Shown: piece by piece, positions 22,298 to 30,954 of the stretch
Position numbering within the stretch: position 1 is the stretch's first letter
Layout: each line of letters begins with the position of its first letter
Assembly (NCBI GenBank): GCA_002110485.1
Contig: MOWL01000092.1
Location: forward strand, 62,001 to 126,000
Length of the DNA: 64,000 bases
Direction: 5' to 3'
Source of the DNA: Emergomyces orientalis
Lineage: Eukaryota; Ascomycota; Eurotiomycetes; Onygenales; Ajellomycetaceae
The notes under the pieces: model-generated
Told to the model about the DNA's origin: nothing
The model's input: only the letters and a program-made list of their open reading frames with translations
The model's database searches: none
Program-made: the position numbers and the translations under genes

Positions 22298-22607
22298 TAT
22301 GGGAGCGGACGGCTGTATATGGTGGTAGATATCAGCTAGATGGTAATTGCAAGTTGTATAGCTGATGTCTTTCTTCTCTGACGTTTTGGCGAGTGGGTTT
22401 CGGTCATAGTGTTCTGCCGCCCCGTGATTGGCTGGCGGTGTGTTGGCGTGCAAAACCCGAGAACACGGAGAAGGAAGATGCATTTATCACCATCACCACC
22501 AAACTCTGCTCTCTGCTCTCTGCGCTCTCTCTCACATCCCACTCAACTCAAGTCTTGTAATTACACTTACATAGCACTACAGCACCCTCTCTGTTGACTT
22601 CCTCACC
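22298..22607. promoter_or_regulatory. Bidirectional promoter shared by two complex I genes
   Basis: Only 310 bp separate the two start codons. On the minus strand AGCCAATCA lies at 22425-22433, close to the middle, and matches the fungal CCAAT-binding (HAP/CBC) consensus. The right-hand part is CT-rich (about 22499-22545). A single central CCAAT box could serve both genes; that is inference. Confidence 0.6.
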
Positions 22608-23464
22608 ATGTTCCGTTCCGCCATTGCCCGGTCGCTGCGCGCTGCCTCCTCCATACCTCGCACCGTCAGACCATCTGGAGCCGCTTTCCAGATCTCCAGG
22701 AGCCCGCTCTCTGCCGCCCGTGCAACCCAGTTCCAATTCTCCCCATGCTTCACCTGCCAGGCCATCCGATCATACTCTGCGCCTGCTGGCCTAACGCAGT
22801 CTGAGATTGAGGGTAGAATAGTCGATCTGTTGAAGAATTTTGACAAGGTATGTGATATCAATTTTTTCACATTTTGTCTCTATTATATTCCACAATCACG
22901 ATTACTCAAGCGCATTTCGACAGGTTTCGGATCCATCTAAGGTATGAATGACATATATGCTTTTCTCAATGGGCGGTATAATGTAGATTTAAAATACTTA
23001 CAATTGTCCATGGGGGTGAAGATCACTGGCACCTCGCACTTCTCGAATGATTTAGGATTGGACAGCTTGGACACCGTCGAGGTTGTGATGGCCATTGAGG
23101 AGGTAAGTCATCTGCCTGTATATATTGTTTGCATGAATGAAGTTTCATAAAATTAAGCGAGTGATGTGTCTGACTCACATTTGATACAACAGGAATTCAG
23201 CATCGAAATCCCTGATAAGGAAGCCGACGCCATCCATAGCAGTACGTTATCTCGTCCTACCTATAATATGAGATCGATTCTCGAAATACCAAGATGAATG
23301 CATAGTAATACTGACCGGCAACATAGTTGACCAAGCTGTTAGCTATATCAGCTCTCAGCCCGATGGTATGTTTCCCTACCGCTGTATATATATATATATA
23401 TAGATCTCGATATGGAATTCTTATGGACTCCTGCTAACTAACTTTGCCCTCTGCAGCCCACTAA
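22608..23464 (+). CDS. ACP1: Mitochondrial acyl carrier protein (complex I SDAP/NDUFAB1)
   Basis: Carries acyl chains on phosphopantetheine for mitochondrial type II fatty-acid and lipoate synthesis, and is bound to complex I and to LYR proteins. Six exons: 22608-22847, 22924-22941, 23022-23102, 23193-23241, 23327-23365 and 23457-23464, about 144 aa, every join in frame. The first about 57 residues are a presequence (MFRSAIARSLRAAS). The carrier fold starts at GLTQSEIEGRIVDLL. The attachment motif DLGLDSLD is intact, with Ser101 as the predicted phosphopantetheine site. It is followed by VEVVMAIEEEFSIEIPDKEADAI, the acidic helix II/III region that binds partners. Exon 2 is 18 nt (VSDPSK), and the last coding exon holds only eight bases including the stop. 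The six-exon structure in such a short gene is notable. Confidence 0.96.
23384..23402. repeat. (TA)n microsatellite in an ACP intron
   Basis: About nine TA units in the last intron of the acyl carrier protein gene. Confidence 0.8.
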
Positions 23465-24629
23465 CGGTATAAACCCCCAAGGATAAGAGAGAGGGAAGGG
23501 ACTCTGGATATGCTTGACGCGCCGTGTGTCTATATAGTATCATAGCACTTAGCGTTGGGGGAGGATGCACCCATGTGTTTTTGGGGGGAAGAGATGCGAC
23601 CATTAAAAAGGGACCCCGGCTCCGTTTCCGGTTCCGTTCCTCCTTTGCCATATCGTGTACTGTACATCAATCATCTTTTTTTTCTTTCTCATCTTCCCTT
23701 TCTTTCTGGATTTTCCTCACAATGTGTGAATTCCGGTATTACAGTTAGACCGAACCAAGCCCCCGACCCCAGGTGTGCGATGTATTCATGTACAAAAAGG
23801 GTATCCAACAGGAATGAAGGAAAAAATGCAAAGAGGAAATGGAAAAGAATTTAATCGCCTATCATCGTTATAAAAATAAAATAAAATATCCGCAGCTTCT
23901 GTTATCGGTATTCCTGAATCTTAAGTTGATGGTCTTTTTTATCGAGGTGTTAACAAAGCCATTCGTATAGAAATAAATATGGCACTTAAACCCAAAACGA
24001 CCTTCAATTCTTGCCTCTTACAGTCTTATTTAAGTCATATATCCCTTGACCAATTGAATATAAATCAATTGTCTGATATCGATAGGTTTGTCCCTGAATA
24101 TGTCCGCCATTCTCGCTGGGGCTTGTGCCAAGACCAGCTGATTAAAGCAACCACCGCAGTCCAACCTCATCCCATCCCAAGGCAACCTAAATCTTTTTTA
24201 TATCTGGCCGGCGAAAAATCTACAACTCTCCATCGCCGCTGGCCTCCTACTCCAGCTGCTATATCCACCCCATCCTCCAATTGATCCGATCTGCACCTCA
24301 TTACCTACTGCTTCACGGTAGCTATCCCCGGGAATCCCAAGCCAGTCTGGCCTTTTTAGCTTACCCCAGTCCGCCAAAAACAGAATTTTGTTCGGGCTCA
24401 ACCTCGCTATTCCCACCCAGTGTTCCCCCCTCAAGAAACCAACCTACATATTGTCACCATCATTTCGCCTCCGCACCCCCGCAAAAGTTCTTCTATGCTT
24501 CACACACCCATCAATTTCTAAGCTTCCCTCCCTCCCTCCCACCTACCTCTCCACCGCCCTCTCCGCCGCTTGCTCATTCGGCACACCACCACCTAATCCA
24601 CCCTTGCCCTCGACCCTACCCTCTCTCCC
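23465..24629. other. Intergenic region and pyrimidine-rich Vps74 leader
   Basis: This lies between the ACP stop and the Vps74 start, on the same strand. The last about 250 bp (24380-24629) are very C/T-rich, as is common for strong fungal promoters and leaders. No supported coding sequence. Confidence 0.55.
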
Positions 24630-26054
24630 ATGGCTTCTGCCGGTGGTCTGACACGCCGTCGCGGAGGCGTTCGTTCCAACACGGACGATATCAACAATAC
24701 CAATGATGGCAGCCGAGTTGCCTCCCCCTCCCCCCTAAACGGCTCCGCTACCTTCGACAGTCGTGTCCCGGAGACATCCTTCACCTCTAGCGGCGAAAAT
24801 GGGGGGCATAAAATCGCCTTCGATCCCCGCGATATCAGCGAGAGTGATGAAAGGAATAAACAGCCGAAACTTACGTTGATGGAGGAGGTGTTGTTGATGG
24901 GGTTGAAGGATAAGCAGGTATGTGTTTGTCAGTTCTGAGATTGTTGTGGCATTCGCGACAAGGGGCGCTCTTGATTCTTTTACTGGAGGGAAGTGCCTGG
25001 GGGGTGTTCTATTGGATTCTATAGAGAGTAGTTGTATGCCATATAAGCTGACCTTGGAGCTTGCTATCATGTTTTTTTGTGTGATCTACCTAGGGATACC
25101 TCTCTTTTTGGAACGAGAATATTTCATACGCTCTACGAGGCTGTATCGTTATCGAACTAGCTTTCCGCGGCCGCATCAGCATGCAAAAGGACTCTTCGAG
25201 AAGACGCTTCCCCCTTGCTGACCGGGTAATTGAGGTTATCGACGACACGCTGACTGGAGAGGTCTTGCTGGACGAGACGTTGAAAATGATGAAGTCGAGT
25301 GAAAAAATGAGCGTTAGCTCTTGGATTGATCTGCTGAGCGGTAGGTCATATATAGATGTTCCATACGGTGTGCATACTATGAAGGCTAATCGGCATTCCA
25401 AACAGGTGAAACATGGAACCTTATGAAAATCGGCTACCAACTGAAGCAAGTCAGAGAACGGCTGGCAAAGGGCTTAGTAGACAAGGGCGTCCTCCGCACG
25501 GAGAAACGCAACTTCCTCCTCTTCGACATGGCAACCCACCCCGTTGCAGATACGGGCGCCAAGGACGAAATCCACAAACGAGTCCGCAACGTCTGCAGCA
25601 GTCGCACCGTCATCCTCACCCCGAACCAGTTCCTGCCTGAGGATATCGAATATAGATACTTGCGCACCATCGCGATGGTTTGTGCAGCGTACGCAGCCAA
25701 CGTCCTTGAAAATGCACTAGTGACCATGGGCCACGAGGCGCGAGAGAGGGCTTTCGCACAGGTGGATGAGCTATTGTCTGAATATTCTCAATGGCCGTTT
25801 GCGCGGCGGACGGGCGGTGCGCAGGGGATTGGGGCGAATTTGGCACAAGAAGTCAATGAAGAAGTAGAGAAGGCGAAGGATAAGGAGCTTCAACTAGAGG
25901 TAAGTTTATTCCTCGATTGGTTTTTCGTTTCGTTTTTGCAATTTCTGTTTAGTTATGTATTTGAGGCTAGATGGTCCAGGATTAACTTGACAATTTGATA
26001 TAGGTGGTAGCAGCATGTTTGAACGTATTCACCCGTCTGGATTCCCTTCTTTGA
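24630..26054 (+). CDS. VPS74: Golgi PI4P-binding protein Vps74 (GOLPH3 family)
   Basis: Retains glycosyltransferases in the Golgi by binding PI4P, coatomer and the enzymes' tails. Four exons, 24630-24917, 25094-25340, 25406-25899 and 26004-26054, give 359 aa. The N-terminal extension holds LTRRRGGVR, an Arg cluster like the coatomer-binding one in yeast Vps74, then a disordered Ser/Asn stretch. The GPP34 domain starts at KLTLMEEVLLMGLKDKQGYLSFWNE. The Trp and the Arg of FWNENISYALRGC correspond to the family's PI4P pocket. IELAFRGRI, TGEVLLDETLKMM, TWNLMKIGYQLKQVRERL and the hairpin KGVLRTEKRNFLLFDMATHP, used in oligomer formation, are all present. The last exon supplies the final helix VVAACLNVFTRLDSLL. 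The structure is complete. Confidence 0.97.
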
Positions 26055-27120
26055 GCAACGCGACCATGCTTTACCCGTTATTTTTTCCATCCACATATTC
26101 GATAATGCGTCACCATCTTTTCGTCTACGATCCATCCATCCGGCCATACACAACCTGGTCCGCTCTAGCTGGCGTCTCTCTCTCCCTCTATATCTCTCTC
26201 CACTGTCTCACCCTCGTCTACATCGGTTTCCGCGCCCATGCCGTTTCATATTTCTGCCTCATATGATGAAAGGGGGGAAATAATAACGAAAATTGTAAGC
26301 GGGACTAAATATTTTTCTATCAAAATGAAAACCCTCTTGTCTGGATCTTCCGCTTCTGAATCATATTTTTTCTCTTCCTTTCCTTTTGCTCCTTTTTTTT
26401 TACTGTTTCATTTTCATTTCATTTTCTCATTTGTTTTTACTTCCTCTCATGATCACCCCATTTCGATACCGGACTTTGTTCATCTTCTCTTTTTCGTTTC
26501 TTTTCTTTTCGTTTCTTTTTTTTTTTTTAAATATTATTTTGTTTTTATTACCCGACTCCTTTATCTTTTCACCGTGCTGTCCCTTTTTCACAACTGTGTC
26601 TTTATCCCAGCTCCCCCAGCTCCCACTTTTTTATTCTTTTTACCTAGACGAAACATCGGCATATCACTTTACATTCCAAGCGGGGTTCTTAAAGGGAGAG
26701 ATATGACCTATATATGTACGAAAATAAAGTAGGGCCGGAAATTGGGAGGAATTGAATGAATAGGTTGTATCTGAAGCGGTTTTTTTTCTTTTTCTTTCTT
26801 GTTTGTTATTTTGCTCGTTAGCTTTTTCTTCTCGCTGTCGTCCCTTCTACCTACCATAATCTATCTTTTTCATTCCATTCAATTTTATACTTAGTATTTA
26901 AAGCCTTTTTTATATTTTAGTATTATCATTATTGACCTGTTTCTGTATGCCCCGTACAAATCTCCGAGTTTGGTCATCCTGTGTAGATGATGGATAACGA
27001 CCATGATGATATTGCTCGTGCATAGCTTAGGCTTCAACTGATATACCTACATATTTATTCCGTAGATTTCATGGTGAGAGTACCCCGCCCTCCCCGGAAT
27101 ACCTACCAACTTAGGTACAC
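26055..27120. other. Convergent intergenic spacer with T-rich tracts
   Basis: T-rich low-complexity sequence at 26360-26560 and 26780-26930. Long open frames here are products of the T-rich composition (Phe/Leu/Ser runs). No gene is supported. Confidence 0.6.
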
Positions 27121-28470
27121 CTATCTATCGTAATTATTGACCCTCAAAACCACTTTGCCCCTCACCCTCCCGCTTTCAACCAACTCCATAGCCTCCCTCC
27201 CCTCATACAACTCCATCTCCTTCTCAACAAACGCCCTCAACTCCCCCTTTTCCACCAACAACGCAATCTTCTCCAACTGCTCCCCATCCGGCCTGACAAT
27301 GAAAAACCGACTCGTCAGCCCCCTCTCTGCAATCGCATCCCTCACGCTTGCCCACTCTGGCTCCCGCTCAGGAACAGGCTGCGCAACGCTAATAACAAGA
27401 CCCCCATCCCTGACAATAGCAGCGTCATATGCCTGCATCAGCGTCTGCCCCCCAATACAATCCACCACAAGATCAACAGGCTCCCACCCCCGTTTCCTAA
27501 ACGCTTCACCCAATCCTTCCTTCTCCTTCGTATAATCCAACACCTCATCAACCCCTAGCTGATCCCTAACAAACTCCTCGTTCCTCCCCGAACACACCCC
27601 ACAAACCCAAAACCGGCCCCTCTCCGCCTCCTCGCCAAACAACATCTTCGCCCTCAACAATTGACAAACCATAACACCCACCCCGCCACTCGCGTTCAAC
27701 ACAAGAACCCTCTTCACCGTCTCCTTCTCCCTCTCCCACGCCCGCCTCCACTCCTCATTCTCCTCCTCCTCCTGCTCCTCAGCCTCCCCATCACTATACC
27801 CAACCCACCCCTTAAGCCCCGCCCCTTCAAATATAGCCTGCCACCCGGTCAACCCACTCAAGGGCAAACACGCCGCCTCCACGTCACTAACGTTCCTCGG
27901 CTTAAACGCCAACTCCCCCTCAACCGCTACAGCGACATCTGCCGCCCCGCCATCCCTCGCAAAGGCCAAGAGGCCAATCACCTCGTCACCAACTTTGAAT
28001 TTTGGCCCGGTGATGCTGTGCTCGTCTGTCCGCGGGGTGGAGAGGACTATGCCGCTAATATCGTGGCCGGGGATGCGTTTGAGGACCTCGTTTGGCTGGG
28101 TGGGAGTGAGTTGGTTTTTTTTGTGTTTGGATGTGGATGGAGGGGAGAGGGTTTCAGCCCACCCGAGCTCGCCGCGGCAGAGGGCTGTTGTTTGGATTTT
28201 TAGGAGGTATTGGGATTCCGTGGGGGTTGGGGTGGGGTGGTTTGGGGTAAAGAGGAGGGTTGAGGGTGCGGGAGGGTTTGTGGTTGTGTAAGGGTGTGAG
28301 GGGGGTAGAGGGAGGTATAGAGCAGGAGTGCTGGAGGGTATGTTTTCTTGTTCGGCTAGGGTGGTGGTGTAGGTTCGTGGAGTTTGGTCCATTGTGGTTG
28401 CGCGGAGGGGGAAAGGGCTGAGATGCTGGCTTTTGTTGGGGTGGGAGTTTGGTTCGAACGAGTTGGACAA
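27121..28470 (-). CDS. Medium-chain dehydrogenase/reductase (quinone-oxidoreductase-like)
   Basis: Single exon; 449 aa from the ATG at 28470, or 423 aa from MDQTPRTYTTT at 28392. The inner start may be more likely because resemblance begins near there. GroES-like half: TALCRGELGW, then RIPGHDISGIV and FKVGDEVIGLLAF, where the usual zinc ligand in GHE is Asp and the structural four-Cys lobe is missing, so this is a zinc-free MDR. Rossmann half: VLVLNASGGVGVMVCQLL fits the AxGGVG pattern of NADPH quinone oxidoreductases, then VDLVVDCIGGQTL and DGGLVISVAQP. An acidic insertion around EAEEQEEEENEEW between the two halves is unusual. Substrate unknown; related genes are often found in secondary metabolism or detoxification. 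Confidence 0.88.
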   Translation of the reverse strand: MSNSFEPNSHPNKSQHLSPFPLRATTMDQTPRTYTTTLAEQENIPSSTPALYLPLPPSHPYTTTNPPAPSTLLFTPNHPTPTPTESQYLLKIQTTALCRGELGWAETLSPPSTSKHKKNQLTPTQPNEVLKRIPGHDISGIVLSTPRTDEHSITGPKFKVGDEVIGLLAFARDGGAADVAVAVEGELAFKPRNVSDVEAACLPLSGLTGWQAIFEGAGLKGWVGYSDGEAEEQEEEENEEWRRAWEREKETVKRVLVLNASGGVGVMVCQLLRAKMLFGEEAERGRFWVCGVCSGRNEEFVRDQLGVDEVLDYTKEKEGLGEAFRKRGWEPVDLVVDCIGGQTLMQAYDAAIVRDGGLVISVAQPVPEREPEWASVRDAIAERGLTSRFFIVRPDGEQLEKIALLVEKGELRAFVEKEMELYEGREAMELVESGRVRGKVVLRVNNYDR

Positions 28471-29706
28471 TTGGATGGGCTCTTTGATTGGTGATTGAGG
28501 AAGGCGAGGAGATATGTTAAATTGACTTATATTAAATTATTGTGTAGTTTTTGAATTTCAACGAAGGATTGAGATAAAACAGCGGAGAGTGGGTGTTCAT
28601 CCAAGCGGGCGCAGGAATGTAGAAAAAAAGTTAGAGGTAATATGGTATCCCGCGTCGAATAATCCTCTTTAATCAATCAAGGGAAGTCATGCATATGTAT
28701 ATACCAAGGGGCGAATGTTCGAGGGGTATATATGTTTATTTTGCGAATAAATCCGGGAGGGTTGTCTCTGGTGTATCGTATTGTTTATATGATGGAAATT
28801 GAAGGGGAAGTTCAGTATGACGTCAATCCCAACCATCCCATATTCATGAGCGGACACTTAGAAACGATATATTTGTCAGGGCTGCTGACGCCGATTTGCA
28901 TGGATTCATTCGCAATATTCCGTATTGCTGCCGGGATTCACCATATTTGCCGTGGCGGAGCCTTTGTTTGCTTCTTCTCGTTTTATTCTCTGGACCGGTT
29001 ATCTTGTAGCCTCCGTGATACAAAAAATCCCTTACTCCGATGAACAGAGTTCGAGCAGGGTATCTCAGGCTGTCGGCAATGGTGATCAAGCAAGGATCCC
29101 GTTAGTGAGAAAAGTGTCCCTTGTTACTTATTATATACTTAGGTATACATCAGCATATTTTATCTTAGTAGGATATCATTCTGCATCTGTTTCAACACGA
29201 GAAAATAAATTTAGCCGCCCCTAATTAATTAACTAGCATGCGTGGCTTAATATCTAAAAAGGAAACTATAGGAAATAGGAAATAAATACGTGAAAACAAA
29301 TGTTAACAAGGATATCGAGGACAATAGGGGGCTCGGAAAATCAAAAACACCATTTGTGTAACATTCGAAATTTTGACTCGTAGCAATTGGGGGTATAGGG
29401 CATGGCTAGAAAGGTCAAATTGAATGATGGAGAGGAAAGAATAGAGCGAAGGAAATGAAACAATAAAGGGCAAACAAAAGGTGGAAAAAAGGAACAAGAA
29501 ACCGGAATATTGAGATGAAAAAGGAGAAAGAGAAAAAAGGAGAAAAAGGAAATCGGGTGAATCGCCGTACGCCGCCATCACAAATAAAATTCCCTCCCAA
29601 CCCCAATCCTGATGTCAATAAATCAGTCAATCAGTAAACCAGCAACCGAGGCATGATATTAAAAAAAAGGTAACGAAAGGAAATAGAAATCTAAAAACCA
29701 CTCCAT
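28471..29706. other. Intergenic region
   Basis: This holds the promoter of the MDR gene and the 3' flank of the App1 gene. Purine-rich low-complexity DNA lies at 29460-29550. The open frames at 28732-29224 (+) look random. Confidence 0.5.
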
Positions 29707-30954
29707 TTACTCCTCCCGTTGCAACAGATCGACCTCCCGGTAAAGTTGCTCAGCATCGTCAAACACCCTCCAGACATTATCAGGCACGCCCTCAAACGCC
29801 TTAAGAAAACGCTTCTCCTTATTCTTATCCTCCATATTCGACACGTCGGTGACTCTCCGGATATAAATGGCGCGCACCCACTGCTTGTGCTTGCGATATA
29901 TCTCTGCATACGCTTCCGGGTCACTCTGCGTCGAGTCCCCGATGCAGATGATCTTCCGGTTCGGGAACCAGCGGTACAGTTTCTCCATGCGGTCTACTTT
30001 ATAGGCCTGTGTCCCCTTAGTGAAGGATTTTAGGAACCCGCTCAGGTCCATCCAGGAGTTATCGCGGAGGATCAGTGTCCCGGGGGGATAACATTGGCGG
30101 AGGAAGGATCGGAGGAAAGGGTAGAGATTGTATGGCGAGGCAGAGAGGTAAAACCATGTTGGCGCGAGTTCTTTATCGATGTGGGCGTAGAGGCGGGGCA
30201 TGCCAGCGATGGAGTGTGGCTCTTCGGCGAAGGTGGTGCGGAGGATGCCGACGGCATCGCTAGTTTGAGTATATTTGATGGTGTCATCCACGTCTGAGAT
30301 CATCAGCCAGCCAGTGGGGGATGCAAACTCGGTATCCATCGATACCTTATGAGTCCAGTGTCTTAATGAGGGGAGGATGAGGGTTCCATCTGGAATGTCC
30401 GACCCGCCTATCCGGACTGTCTGCGAGATAATGCCGTTGCTGTTGGACGGGTTTAGCTTGCGCTTGACGATGTTGTGGCGCGTAATTGGGATATCCAGGC
30501 TTATGGAGCGGCCTGGAGCGATAGAATCGACGAACGGCTGCACACGTTCAGTCATGCGATCGCGAACCTTCTGGTTATTTAAACCTAAGTCGCCATCTAG
30601 CCCGATCGCATCGGCGATAGTCGCAACGAATTTTCCAACCTCTTCACGGCCACGCTTGATGAAGATGCATGCGACGATCTCAACCTGCCATGACTGGTTT
30701 CTGTTGTGGAATCTGCCGCCAGGTGCTCGGTAGGCGGTGTTATCAAGGAGCCAGACTCTGTGCTGCTCGGGGTTTGCAGGGTGGACTAGGGGATTTCCTT
30801 TCCCCAGCAACGATGCGACGACTCCTAAGAAAGGGGTCAAATGTAGAGAAGGGCCAAGGGCGAGGTTATTCTCGACACGGTCGAAGTCACCTTTGGACCG
30901 AGTTTCTTGTTCTTGCGGCGTTTCACGAGTATGCCGCGCTTGAGAAGGAAGCAT
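29707..30954 (-). CDS. APP1: App1-type phosphatidate phosphatase (DUF2183)
   Basis: Magnesium-dependent phosphatidate phosphatase that in yeast works at cortical actin patches in endocytosis. The frame of 415 aa is open without an intron. The catalytic DxDxT motif is present as SDVDDTIKYT (about residues 218-227), followed by FYLSASPYNLYPFLRSFL, PPGTLILRDNSWMDLSGFL, YKVDRMEKLYRWFPNRKIICIGDSTQSDPEAYAEI and RAIYIRRVTDV, the ordered blocks of the App1 catalytic domain. The upstream half contains WQVEIVACIF and MTERVQPFVDSIAPGRSISLDI, matching the regulatory half of the family. Fungal homologues often have a longer N-terminus, so an upstream exon beyond 30954 cannot be excluded. No downstream Pro-rich SH3-binding tail like that of yeast App1 is seen. 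Confidence 0.93.
   Translation of the reverse strand: MLPSQARHTRETPQEQETRSKGDFDRVENNLALGPSLHLTPFLGVVASLLGKGNPLVHPANPEQHRVWLLDNTAYRAPGGRFHNRNQSWQVEIVACIFIKRGREEVGKFVATIADAIGLDGDLGLNNQKVRDRMTERVQPFVDSIAPGRSISLDIPITRHNIVKRKLNPSNSNGIISQTVRIGGSDIPDGTLILPSLRHWTHKVSMDTEFASPTGWLMISDVDDTIKYTQTSDAVGILRTTFAEEPHSIAGMPRLYAHIDKELAPTWFYLSASPYNLYPFLRSFLRQCYPPGTLILRDNSWMDLSGFLKSFTKGTQAYKVDRMEKLYRWFPNRKIICIGDSTQSDPEAYAEIYRKHKQWVRAIYIRRVTDVSNMEDKNKEKRFLKAFEGVPDNVWRVFDDAEQLYREVDLLQREE

Noticed and set aside
26238..26732. 164-codon plus-strand frame after Vps74
   Set aside because: Phe/Leu/Ser runs from T-rich DNA; looks like untranslated sequence.
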